NCBI GenBank assembly: GCA_028293775.1
Contig: JAQGOD010000169.1
Span: 1-7,684, forward strand
From: Gammaproteobacteria bacterium
Lineage (GTDB): Bacteria; Pseudomonadota; Gammaproteobacteria; Steroidobacterales; Steroidobacteraceae
Reading direction: 5' to 3'
Length of the DNA: 7,684 nucleotides
Below the pieces are notes generated by a model that was given only the letters and a program-made list of their open reading frames with translations, searched no databases and was not told the origin of the DNA. Of this stretch, positions 1 to 6,870 are shown in pieces. Within the stretch, counting starts at the first letter, position 1. Every line of letters begins with the position of its first letter. The position numbers and the translations under genes are program-made.

Positions 1-1115
1 GAGGCCAACGCAATTGCGGTCAGTGGCTGCGTGTTGAGATGGGCAACCTCTCCTTCATACTCGATCTCGACTGCCTCGATCCCGTCGTCGGCTATTTGCC
101 CGGCAAAACTCCCAAGCTTGTCGATGAGCCCGATGAAGGGCTGCAGACGCGATGATTCTTCGGCGCTGATGGAAGCCATGTTGAGGGCGTTGGTGACGGC
201 GCCGGACAGCAAATAGTCCGATATTTGTTCGGCTACTTGAAGTGCCACGTTTTCTTGCGCCTCGTTCGTGCTCGCGCCAAGATGAGGAGTTGCGACGAAG
301 TTCGGCGCACCGAAGAGCACGCTGTCTTTGGCCGGTTCGGTGATGAAAACATCGAAACCCGCGGCGGCGACATGGCCGTTTTCCAGAGCCGCACGCAACG
401 CCGCTTCGTCGACGAGTCCACCTCGGGCCGCATTCACAACAATGACGCCGGACTTGGTCTTTCCGAGCGCCTCCGCTGACAGGATGTTTCGGGTCTTGTC
501 GGTCAAGGGCGTGTGCAGCGAAATCACGTCAGCGCGCGACAACAGATCTGCGAGTTCGACTTTTTCCACACCTAGCTTGACAGCGCGCTCCGGCGAGAGG
601 AATGGATCGTAGGCAATCACCTTCATTTTGAGGGCCAGGGCCCGTTCCGCGACCAGTGCACCGATGTTGCCGCAGCCTATCAGGCCTAAGGTCTTGGCAT
701 AGAGCTCGACGCCCATGAACCGGTTCTTTTCCCACTTTCCCGCCTGAGTGGAGACATCCGCCGCAGCAATGTGCCGAGCCGCCGCGAACAACAGGGCAAT
801 GGCGTGTTCAGCAGTGGTGATCGAGTTTCCGAAAGGCGTATTCATGACCACGATGCCGCGCGCCGTGGCCGACGGGATATCGATGTTGTCGACGCCGATG
901 CCGGCGCGCCCGATCACCTTGAGCTTCTTGGCGGCGGCAATCACATCCTTATCTGCTTTCGTCGCGGAGCGCACCGCCAGTCCGTCGTAATCGCCGATGA
1001 TATTCAGAAGATCGGCTTTCTTGAGGCCCACTCGGACATCGGCCTCTACCCCGCGGCTGCGGAAGACCTCGAGCGCCTTCGGGCTCAACTCATCGGCGAT
1101 CAGAACCTTCGGCAC
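1..1115 (-). CDS. serA: D-3-phosphoglycerate dehydrogenase (SerA), C-terminus beyond the window
   Basis: Cytoplasmic enzyme that oxidises 3-phosphoglycerate to 3-phosphohydroxypyruvate with NAD, the first step of serine synthesis. The 371 visible codons read as the 2-hydroxyacid dehydrogenase fold: the segment RAGIGVDNID (residues 70-79), the Rossmann motif GLIGCGNIG (144-152), NAARGGLVDE with the substrate Arg231, FDVFITEP with Glu260, and ATPHLGAST with the catalytic His278. These match the Arg/Glu/His triad of the family. After about residue 310 the protein enters the intervening domain and is cut by the left edge; relatives of about 525-530 residues carry a further ACT domain, not visible here. 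The start is GTG at 1115-1113, with AAGGAA six bases upstream that overlaps the serC stop, so translation is probably coupled. Second gene of the serC-serA operon. Identification is very secure. Confidence 0.97.
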   Translation of the reverse strand, partial: MPKVLIADELSPKALEVFRSRGVEADVRVGLKKADLLNIIGDYDGLAVRSATKADKDVIAAAKKLKVIGRAGIGVDNIDIPSATARGIVVMNTPFGNSITTAEHAIALLFAAARHIAAADVSTQAGKWEKNRFMGVELYAKTLGLIGCGNIGALVAERALALKMKVIAYDPFLSPERAVKLGVEKVELADLLSRADVISLHTPLTDKTRNILSAEALGKTKSGVIVVNAARGGLVDEAALRAALENGHVAAAGFDVFITEPAKDSVLFGAPNFVATPHLGASTNEAQENVALQVAEQISDYLLSGAVTNALNMASISAEESSRLQPFIGLIDKLGSFAGQIADDGIEAVEIEYEGEVAHLNTQPLTAIALA

Positions 1116-1124
1116 GGCTATTCC

Positions 1125-2303
1125 TTATTGCTCGATTTTTAAGAGACCAAGGCAGCTGGAGAATGCCCAGTCGAGCCAGGGAGTAAGGGATTGCACATCG
1201 CTTCGCTCGATCGTGGCGCCACACCAGAGCCGCAACCCGGGCGGCGCCGAGCGGTACGACGCCGCGTCAAGCGCCACGCCCTGCTCCTCTAGAATCGAAG
1301 CCAGCTTCTTGGCGAACTCCGCCTGATTCGCTTGCGGCAGTGAAGTCACACGTGCATCGACTACTTTCAGGCACACGCTGGTGTTGCTGCGGATCGCAGC
1401 ATCGGACGCCAGAAAATCTACCCACGGGGTTCGCGCCACCCAGTCGCTGAGCACCTGGGTATTGGCATTCGCACGAGCCTGAAGCGCTGCGAGGCCTCCG
1501 ATTCCTTCCGCCCACCTCAGCGCATCGATATAGTCCTCGGTGGCGAGCAGCGAGGGCGTGTTAATGGTTGCGCCCTCGAATAATTCTTGATCGAGTTTGC
1601 CTTTCTTCGTCATGCGAAAAATCTTCGGCAGCGGCCGAGGTGGCGAGTAGCCTTCCAATCGGGCAACCGCACGCGGGGAAAGGATCAGCATGCCGTGACC
1701 TCCCTCTCCGCCCAGGACCTTTTGCCAAGAGAACGTCACGACATCGCATTTGGGCCACTCGATCGGCTGTGCGAACACGCCGCTGGTAGCATCGTTGAAT
1801 GTGATGCCCTCGCGATCTGCCGGGATCCAGTCGAAATTCGGAATCCTGACGCCCGACGTGGTTCCGTTCTGCGTGAATATGATGTCCGCCGCTTTTCGTG
1901 CCACGGACAGATCCGGCAGGACTCCATACGGGCGGCCGACATGAATGCGGCAATCCTCGAGTTTCAATTGCTCTACTGCATCGGTGACCCACTCTTCCCC
2001 GAAGCTCTCCCAGGCGAATACGTCGACTGGGCTCGCACCCAGCATCGACCACATCGCCATTTCGATCGCACCGGTGTCGGAGGCCGGCACGATGGCGATC
2101 TTGAAATCCGGGGGCACGTTTAGCAGTCCCCGCGTGCGCTCGATGGCCTCTTTGAGCTTGGCTTTTCCCGGTTTCGAGCGGTGCGAGCGTCCCAGCACCG
2201 CGCCTTGAAGGGCTTGCAGATTCCAGCCGGGACGCTTCTTCGTCGGGCCCGATGAAAATCGAGCATCAGCCGGACGGACGCCCGGCGGCGATATATGTGT
2301 CAT
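1125..2303 (-). CDS. serC: Phosphoserine aminotransferase (SerC), Methanosarcina/alphaproteobacterial type
   Basis: PLP-dependent cytoplasmic enzyme that transfers the amino group of glutamate to 3-phosphohydroxypyruvate, giving phosphoserine, the second step of serine synthesis; the family can also act in pyridoxal phosphate synthesis. Visible features in the 392-residue product are FSSGPTKKRPGW near the N-terminus (16-27), GRSHRS (38-43), Asp171 in FNDATSG (expected to contact the PLP ring nitrogen) and Lys195 in SWQKVLGGEGGHGM (the Schiff-base lysine). The sequence follows the so-called Methanosarcina-type SerC found in many alphaproteobacteria rather than the enterobacterial type. An in-frame ATG at 2318 would add five residues, but I prefer ATG 2303: GGGAG lies 8 bases upstream of it, whereas the 2318 ATG is almost on top of its AAGG. 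Stop TAA at 1127-1125; nine bases separate it from serA. Confidence 0.96.
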   Translation of the reverse strand: MTHISPPGVRPADARFSSGPTKKRPGWNLQALQGAVLGRSHRSKPGKAKLKEAIERTRGLLNVPPDFKIAIVPASDTGAIEMAMWSMLGASPVDVFAWESFGEEWVTDAVEQLKLEDCRIHVGRPYGVLPDLSVARKAADIIFTQNGTTSGVRIPNFDWIPADREGITFNDATSGVFAQPIEWPKCDVVTFSWQKVLGGEGGHGMLILSPRAVARLEGYSPPRPLPKIFRMTKKGKLDQELFEGATINTPSLLATEDYIDALRWAEGIGGLAALQARANANTQVLSDWVARTPWVDFLASDAAIRSNTSVCLKVVDARVTSLPQANQAEFAKKLASILEEQGVALDAASYRSAPPGLRLWCGATIERSDVQSLTPWLDWAFSSCLGLLKIEQ

Positions 2304-2358
2304 TAGTCGTACTCCCATCCTTACAGATGAGCGTCCGCCGTTGGGAGCGGATGGCCCG
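2304..2358 (-). promoter_or_regulatory. serC leader RNA (candidate of the alphaproteobacterial serC leader family)
   Basis: The transcribed leader between the predicted start point and the serC ATG contains two competing pairings that both involve the ribosome binding site. In the minus-strand sense, CTCCCA (2347-2342) can pair with TGGGAG (2317-2312), and CCATCC (2354-2349) can pair with GGATGG (2320-2315). The two right arms share three bases, so only one pairing can form at a time, and the first sequesters the GGGAG Shine-Dalgarno. A small CCGC/GCGG helix is possible between them. Known fact: Rfam describes a serC leader upstream of serC-serA in alphaproteobacteria whose last stem overlaps the serC ribosome binding site. 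The match here is inferred from position and pairing, not from a covariance search. The ligand or trigger is not visible. Confidence 0.72.
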
Positions 2359-2364
2359 GTGCGA

Positions 2365-2392
2365 AGAATAGAGATTCTTTTCGATCTGTCAA
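2365..2392 (-). promoter_or_regulatory. sigma-70-type promoter of serC-serA
   Basis: On the minus strand, a perfect -35 hexamer TTGACA (2392-2387) and a -10 hexamer TATTCT (2370-2365) are separated by 16 bases. Transcription would begin near 2358, giving a leader of about 55 bases that matches the folded element before the serC ATG. Spacing, consensus quality and position all agree. Confidence 0.8.
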
Positions 2393-2452
2393 CAAGTGTT
2401 CGGCAATCCGTCGCGCGTGATATCGTTAATTCGACTGAGGCGCGCGCGCGGC

Positions 2453-2471
2453 AAGAAGGGCACCATGTATG
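2453..2471 (+). promoter_or_regulatory. Ribosome binding site and overlapping ATGs at the sugar kinase start
   Basis: AAGAAGGG (2453-2460) is followed by two closely spaced ATGs, at 2465 and 2469. The first opens a frame that stops after seven codons (TGA), so the second, 8 bases from the AAGGG, is the real start. No convincing -35/-10 pair is visible for this direction in the shared intergenic region; the TATCGT near 2421 is a weak candidate only. Confidence 0.6.
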
Positions 2472-3419
2472 TATTTGGTTTGCGGTGAGGCCTTATACGA
2501 CGTCTTAATAGATCCCACCGGACCTGCTAGTCCCAACAAACTCTCTCTGTCGGCGAAGGCAGGCGGATCACCGCATAACGTCGCCATTGGCCTGGCTCGG
2601 CTCGGGTGCCCCGTATCGTTAGCGACGGAGATCGCGCCCGACACGCTGGGACGCCTGCTCGAATCGCGATTGGCGGCGGAAGGGGTCGATGACCGTTTCA
2701 TGCGCCGAACGGGCAAAGCGACTCCGCTCGCCATGGTCGATGTGGACGCGCGAGGCAACGCGCGCTATGCCTTTCACGGTCTTGATTCCATTTTGTTTCA
2801 CCCTGATCCCGAGGCGATCAAGCCGCATTGGAAATCGATATATGGCGTTCACGTCGGGTCTATACCGATCGTATCGAGGCAGTCTTCTACAATGTTGTTG
2901 GATCTTCTGAGAACGGCGCCGAAACAAATTATCAATAGTCTCGACCCCAATGTTCGAACCGCATTCGAACCCGACATCGAACGATGGCGCGTTTCCGTCG
3001 AAGCCTTCCGGCAACTCGCGCATTTGATCAAAGTCAGCGAAGAGGACCTGAAGACCGTCTACGATCGTGATGTCGACGTGGATGCGATTGCGCAACGCTG
3101 GCTATCCCCTCATTGCTCATTGGTTGTCGTGACGCGCGGCGAGCGCGGCGCCAGTCTTTATTCGCGCTCCGCCGGCCGAATCGACGTCCCCGCGGTTAAA
3201 GTCATCGTGGCTGACACGGTTGGCGCCGGCGATAGTTTCCAGGCTGCCATGCTGGCTTGGCTCGCTGAGAAGCGCCTTGCATCGCCATCCGCACTCGCGA
3301 GGTTATCTCCCGAGCAACTCACGGCGATGGGGCACTTTTGTTCGCACGCGGCCGCCATCACCTGCCGGCACCGTGGCCCCGAGTTTCCGTATCGTAAAGC
3401 ACTTCCAGAGCCGGCTTAG
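2469..3419 (+). CDS. PfkB-family carbohydrate kinase, fructokinase-like
   Basis: Cytoplasmic sugar kinase of the PfkB/ribokinase family, expected to move the gamma-phosphate of ATP to a hydroxyl of a sugar; overall it most resembles bacterial fructokinases, but the substrate cannot be read from sequence alone. The 316 residues have the usual family length. The N-terminus starts with the first beta strand (MYLVCGEALYDVLID), followed by the sugar-binding GGSPHNVAIGLARLG (residues 32-46), a lid-like segment, SEEDL in the middle, a TRGERGA strand typical of the ATP side, and the C-terminal signature DTVGAGDSF (249-257) with Asp255 as catalytic base and the anion hole formed by its glycines. It diverges from serC across a 165-base intergenic region and precedes the M14 peptidase gene by 40 bases, with no terminator seen between them, which suggests co-transcription. 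Confidence 0.92.
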   Translation: MYLVCGEALYDVLIDPTGPASPNKLSLSAKAGGSPHNVAIGLARLGCPVSLATEIAPDTLGRLLESRLAAEGVDDRFMRRTGKATPLAMVDVDARGNARYAFHGLDSILFHPDPEAIKPHWKSIYGVHVGSIPIVSRQSSTMLLDLLRTAPKQIINSLDPNVRTAFEPDIERWRVSVEAFRQLAHLIKVSEEDLKTVYDRDVDVDAIAQRWLSPHCSLVVVTRGERGASLYSRSAGRIDVPAVKVIVADTVGAGDSFQAAMLAWLAEKRLASPSALARLSPEQLTAMGHFCSHAAAITCRHRGPEFPYRKALPEPA

Positions 3420-3459
3420 CGCAAGGCAGCATTATTGTTGGAGCTAACTGGAGCAGCCA

Positions 3460-5226
3460 TTGACAAATGAATCACTAAAAACTCTCGCGGAGCGCACGGA
3501 TTTCAAGCAGACCGGACGCCTGGATGAAGTGCAGCGATTGTGTGAAGAGTTTGAACGCACTTGGCCTGAGGCGGCGCGTTCCTTCGAGTTCGGGCGTTCA
3601 GCCGAGGGGCGCAGCATGCGTGCGCTCATTGTTTCCCGAGCTGGCGCGCTAGCGCCGGCGGCGGCCCGCGCCAAAAATATCCCCGTCCTCATGATCCAGG
3701 GTGGCATTCATCCTGGTGAAAGCGACGGCAAGGACGCGGGGTTCATCGCTCTTCGGGAGCTGCTCGAAGGTGCGGCCGGAAAGTCAGCGCTCGACCGGAT
3801 CGTCGTGCTCTTTGTTCCCGCCTTCAATACAGACGGTCACGAACGGTATGGACGCTGGAATCGCCCGAATCAGAACGGCCCGGAGGTGACCGGATGGCGC
3901 ACCACCGCGCAGAACATCAATCTCAATCGCGATTATATGAAGGCGGATACGCCCGAAATGCGGGCGATGCTGCGCCTCATCAATGAGTGGGATCCTTTGG
4001 TGTGCGCCGACCTGCATGTCACCGACGGCGCCGATTTCGAGCCGGATATTTCCTTGCAAGTCGAGCCGCTCAATCAAGGCGACAGCGCCTTAATGAAAAG
4101 CGGACGGGAAATGCGCGATACGCTCATCGCGCGGCTGACTGAACAAGGTTTTCTCGCCCTCGACTTCTATCCCGATCTGGCCAGTACCGACGACCCTGCT
4201 TCCGGGTTCGCGCTAACTGTCTATTCACCCCGGTTCTCCACAGGGTATTTTCCACAGCGTAATCGCTTCACCGTGCTGGTTGAAACGCATTCCTGGAAGG
4301 CCTACGCGCAGCGGGTGCGAGTGATGCGCAACACCGTCCTCGGCTTGGCCGAGATGGTCGCCGTTCAGGGACTGAAATGGCTCGAGATGGCGCACGCGGC
4401 CGATCGCAGCGCAATGCGACTGGGGGGCTCCGACATAGCACTCGACTACACCTCGAGTTGGCGCGAGCCACCACAGGTCGGTGGTAACGTCCCCGGCAGG
4501 GCCTCGCCCGCCGGCGCGCGGTTGATCGACTTTCGAGGCTATGCCTATAGCCGCACACCGTCGGCGATCTCGGGGGGTCTGGTTACCAAGTACGATCCTA
4601 AAACGCCGCAGATTTGGCGCGTACCATTGCGCGATCAAATCAGCGCTTCATTGACTGTTAAGGCGCCGCGCGGCGGCTACGTGGTACCGCTCGCCTTCGC
4701 CACCGGTATCGCAGCGAGGTTGGACTGTCACGGCATCGTTTTCAAAACACTGACACAGATCCAAGAGCGGATGGACGCGCAGGTGTTTCGCGCGGATCAG
4801 GTAGAATTTTCCGCGGCTCCTTTCGAAGGACGTATGCGCGCGGCGATCAAGGGCGCTTGGAACCAGGAAACATCGAGCATCATCGCCGGCGCGCTTTTCG
4901 TACCGGTCGCGCAACCGCTGGCTCGGCTGGTGGTGGCGTTGCTCGAACCCCAAGCTCCGGACTCTTTTGCCGCGTGGGGCTTCTTCAACGCGTGCTTCGA
5001 ACAGAAGGAACACATGGAAGCGTACGTCGCAGAACAGATTGCGCAGGACATGCTCGGCCAGGACCCTGCGTTAGCCCAGGAGTTTAGGCGCAAGCTCGAG
5101 CAAGAGCCGGCATTCGCCCGCAGCCCCGGCGCGCGCCTGGAATTTTTTCTGCGCCGACACGCCTCCTGGGACGCGCGGTACAACTTGTATCCCGTGTTGC
5201 GCATAGAGACTCAGCCCCACGGCTGA
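3460..5226 (+). CDS. M14-family zinc metallopeptidase (carboxypeptidase-like), no signal peptide
   Basis: Predicted zinc carboxypeptidase-fold enzyme of 588 residues. Zinc ligands appear as His84 and Glu87 in GGIHPGESDGKD and His186 in CADLHVTDGAD; INLNRDY (153-159) supplies the Asn/Arg pair that holds the substrate carboxylate; VETHSWK with Glu275 fits the catalytic glutamate. FNTDGHERYGRWNR before the Arg is also typical. The second half, ending WGFFNACFEQKEHMEAYV and then RLEFFLRRHASWDARYNLYPV, matches a group of long bacterial M14 proteins, most of which I recall as exported. Here the N-terminus (MTNESLKTLAERTDF) is hydrophilic, so a cytoplasmic location is inferred. The start is TTG at 3460 with GGAG six bases upstream; there is no nearby in-frame ATG, and conserved sequence begins soon after. 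The peptide substrate is unknown. Probably co-transcribed with the sugar kinase. Confidence 0.9.
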   Translation: MTNESLKTLAERTDFKQTGRLDEVQRLCEEFERTWPEAARSFEFGRSAEGRSMRALIVSRAGALAPAAARAKNIPVLMIQGGIHPGESDGKDAGFIALRELLEGAAGKSALDRIVVLFVPAFNTDGHERYGRWNRPNQNGPEVTGWRTTAQNINLNRDYMKADTPEMRAMLRLINEWDPLVCADLHVTDGADFEPDISLQVEPLNQGDSALMKSGREMRDTLIARLTEQGFLALDFYPDLASTDDPASGFALTVYSPRFSTGYFPQRNRFTVLVETHSWKAYAQRVRVMRNTVLGLAEMVAVQGLKWLEMAHAADRSAMRLGGSDIALDYTSSWREPPQVGGNVPGRASPAGARLIDFRGYAYSRTPSAISGGLVTKYDPKTPQIWRVPLRDQISASLTVKAPRGGYVVPLAFATGIAARLDCHGIVFKTLTQIQERMDAQVFRADQVEFSAAPFEGRMRAAIKGAWNQETSSIIAGALFVPVAQPLARLVVALLEPQAPDSFAAWGFFNACFEQKEHMEAYVAEQIAQDMLGQDPALAQEFRRKLEQEPAFARSPGARLEFFLRRHASWDARYNLYPVLRIETQPHG

Positions 5227-5234
5227 AACAGCCG
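5220..5234. terminator. Short hairpin at the end of the M14 gene (weak terminator candidate)
   Basis: CGGCTG (5220-5225) and CAGCCG (5229-5234) form a perfect six-base stem with an AAA loop; the peptidase TGA stop sits at its apex. Only CCTTTG follows on the plus strand and there is no T-run on the minus strand, so an intrinsic terminator is possible but weak. It lies in the 29-base gap between two convergent genes, where a two-way terminator would be expected. Confidence 0.35.
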
Positions 5235-5255
5235 CCTTTGTATGCTGCGCCCCCT

Positions 5256-5969
5256 TTAGCTGACGCCGGAAGCGAGCCCCAGCGGCTCCGAGCCGAACGG
5301 GTCGCCGACAGTCATGCCGTTGCGGATGGCGTACATCGTGATCGCGGCCGCGTTGTGCAATTGCAATTTCCGCATCATATTCGAGCGATGTTTCTCCACC
5401 GTCTTTGGACTGACGCCCAGTTCCCGGGCAATCACCTTGTTGGAGTTGCCAAGCGCGATTCGTGTTAGGACTTCGCGTTCTCGCTCTGTAATGGACTGCG
5501 CGATCGCAGGCACGGCGGCCGGTCGATTGTCCGAGAAGTGCGCGGCAAGAATTCGAGTCGCCGTTGAATGACATATGAATTGGCACCCGGCGGCAACGGC
5601 ACGAATGCCGGACGTTAGCTCGGACACATCAGCCAGCAACCCGATGAAACCATTGGCCCCTGCCTGCAATGCCGCACGCACACAGGCTTGCGAGTCCACC
5701 GCCGCCAATATCAAGGTTTTGCAGTCGGGCACGAGCCGGCGGATCTCCGCCAAGAGTTCCCACGCTGTCTGACCAGCCAGCTCCCAGTCGGTGAGCAGCA
5801 GATCGGGTTGAAGCTTGGGAATCGAAAGCAACGCGTCCGAGATATTGTCAAAGCTGGCGATGACCGAAAATTCGGCATCTTGGCCCACCAGGATTTCCAA
5901 CCCGTGCCGCAACACCTCGTGTTCCTGCACAAGAACAATGCGAAGCTTCGGTTTGCGATCGAATTTCAA
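5256..5969 (-). CDS. NarL/FixJ-family response regulator with degenerate receiver domain
   Basis: DNA-binding transcription regulator of 237 residues: an N-terminal receiver-like domain (about 8-125), a linker, and a C-terminal LuxR-type helix-turn-helix (about 158-220) with ITEREREVLTRIALG, NKVIARELGVSPKTVEKHR and MMRKL, all close to consensus. The likely phospho-acceptor Asp61 (LLLTDW) is kept. Other receiver residues are not: the acidic pair reads Gln15-Glu16 (VLVQEHE), the switch Thr/Ser is Ala (LILAAVD, about 89), and the conserved Lys is Leu (GFIGLLADV, about 111). Phosphorylation-dependent switching is therefore doubtful. I chose the TTG at 5969, with GGGAG six bases upstream and the first receiver strand soon after. 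The frame stays open to an ATG at 6239, but those extra 90 residues do not look like a domain. No sensor kinase is adjacent. Target genes are unknown. Confidence 0.88.
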   Translation of the reverse strand: MKFDRKPKLRIVLVQEHEVLRHGLEILVGQDAEFSVIASFDNISDALLSIPKLQPDLLLTDWELAGQTAWELLAEIRRLVPDCKTLILAAVDSQACVRAALQAGANGFIGLLADVSELTSGIRAVAAGCQFICHSTATRILAAHFSDNRPAAVPAIAQSITEREREVLTRIALGNSNKVIARELGVSPKTVEKHRSNMMRKLQLHNAAAITMYAIRNGMTVGDPFGSEPLGLASGVS

Positions 5970-6365
5970 TTGTCTCTCCCTCTCAATTCTTCCGCCCAAG
6001 GGTTCCTTGAGGCTGGCTGTTGATGACCTTATAAAGACGCTCTTCGGACTAGCCCGTTGTCCGGATGCCGGGTCTGAAGCGCTTTTAGCGCAAGATTGCC
6101 ATTCTGTTAAATGCAGCCACTCGCGATCAGCAATGACGTGCATCGTGAATCCCATGTCTACCAAGACGCAAAGCGCGCGCGGATTCGGACACTGGTTATT
6201 GAATTTCGTTGATTGGAGTGCAATGAAGGGCACGGCCATTGAACAAAGCTGGATATTGATAAAGAGCCCAGAAAGCCCCTGCGCGGCTTCAGCCCCTCAT
6301 GTAGTCTTACTTAGATCATAGCCAGCCACCGCTAAAAAGAGGGGCCGGGGCCGCGTAGAATTCAA
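5970..6365. other. Intergenic region without recognisable gene
   Basis: About 400 bases separate the regulator start from the next plus-strand gene. Open frames on both strands here have no recognisable domain. The region is less GC-rich than its flanks in places and holds a small inverted repeat, GCGCT-TTT-AGCGC at 6079-6091, upstream of the regulator. A TATAAG on the minus strand (near 6030) could be a -10 element, but no matching -35 is seen. It presumably carries the divergent promoters of the two flanking genes. Confidence 0.5.
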
Positions 6366-6749
6366 ATGCATAGGAGATTCTGCTCCGGGTGCATGAAAAT
6401 GCGCAAAATCACTTTCTCTAAAAGCGGGTGGTCGACGAAATCGAACGGGAACGCCACTTCGTCGAAGGGATCTCTTCGAACGCCATGGTACGCGGTGTCG
6501 ATTAGTCCGGGAAAGCCTTGCTGCAAGGCTGTTCAGGGCTTTGTCGGGACGCGCTGGTTATCCGCCGAAGCGCCTCGTTTCCCGGTCGCGGGATGCAATA
6601 TCGAGCATTGCGACTGTCGGTACCGTCACCACGCCGATCGGCGTACCAAGCCGCGGCGTCAAGCGGATCGCGACGACGGCATTCATCGTCACTGGATTCT
6701 CAGTGAGCGCCGAGCTGGTAAGCGCGGTCGCCGTGAGACTGATTTTTGA
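6366..6749 (+). CDS. Small conserved Cys/His/Arg-rich protein of unknown function
   Basis: A protein of up to 127 residues that I recognise as a conserved proteobacterial hypothetical; no function is known to me. The middle contains TPWYAVSISPGKPCCKAVQ (39-57), a pattern seen in the family as a WYAVSI-PG segment followed by a Cys/Ala helix, then RWLSAEAPRFPVAGC (63-77), and the hallmark CDCRYRHHADRR (82-93). The C-terminus is strongly basic (RRQADRDDG, ERRAGKRGRRETD). Cys77, Cys82 and Cys84 with His88 and His89 look able to bind a metal, but this is inference. The start is uncertain: ATGs at 6366, 6393 and 6399 are all in frame and none has a clear Shine-Dalgarno; conserved sequence probably begins at MRKITF, so the 6393 or 6399 start would lose nothing. 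No signal peptide or membrane segment. It stands alone, convergent with the DUF885-like gene. Confidence 0.72.
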   Translation: MHRRFCSGCMKMRKITFSKSGWSTKSNGNATSSKGSLRTPWYAVSISPGKPCCKAVQGFVGTRWLSAEAPRFPVAGCNIEHCDCRYRHHADRRTKPRRQADRDDGIHRHWILSERRAGKRGRRETDF

Positions 6750-6755
6750 ACACGA

Positions 6756-6777
6756 CCCTCGCGCTAGAGCGCTAGGG
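6756..6777. repeat. 22-base imperfect palindrome between convergent genes
   Basis: CCCT-C-GCGCT-AG-AGCGC-T-AGGG reads as an inverted repeat with one C/T mismatch on each side of the inner arm. It begins seven bases after the stop of the small Cys/His-rich protein gene. As RNA it could form a GC-rich hairpin with a four-base loop, so it may act as a two-way terminator, but no T-run follows on either strand. A protein-binding site is an alternative. Confidence 0.4.
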
Positions 6778-6870
6778 CGGCGCACCCATGAGCGACGGCG
6801 TGGCGACCAGCTCGGTTTCGATTAAGGAAAAAGGGATCGTTCCGGAGCGATTCATGTCGGCGAAAAACTC

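Noticed and set aside
1587..2123. A 178-codon plus-strand frame opposite serC
   Set aside because: It overlaps a securely identified SerC on the other strand and shows no recognisable motif.
4225..4638. Long antisense frame inside the M14 peptidase gene
   Set aside because: The plus strand encodes a clear M14 protein throughout; GC-rich coding DNA often leaves the opposite strand open.
5970..6239. N-terminal extension of the response regulator to the ATG at 6239
   Set aside because: The added residues have no domain character, and the TTG at 5969 has a good Shine-Dalgarno at the expected distance from the receiver domain.
6245..6300. Repeated GGGCT/AGCCC elements that could form a hairpin resembling a terminator on the minus strand
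   Set aside because: Stem arms are short and irregular, and no gene ends here on the minus strand.
6558..6785. A minus-strand frame rich in Ala, Thr and Val opposite the small Cys/His-rich protein
   Set aside because: It lies antisense to a gene with recognisable conserved motifs, so it is best explained as a shadow frame.
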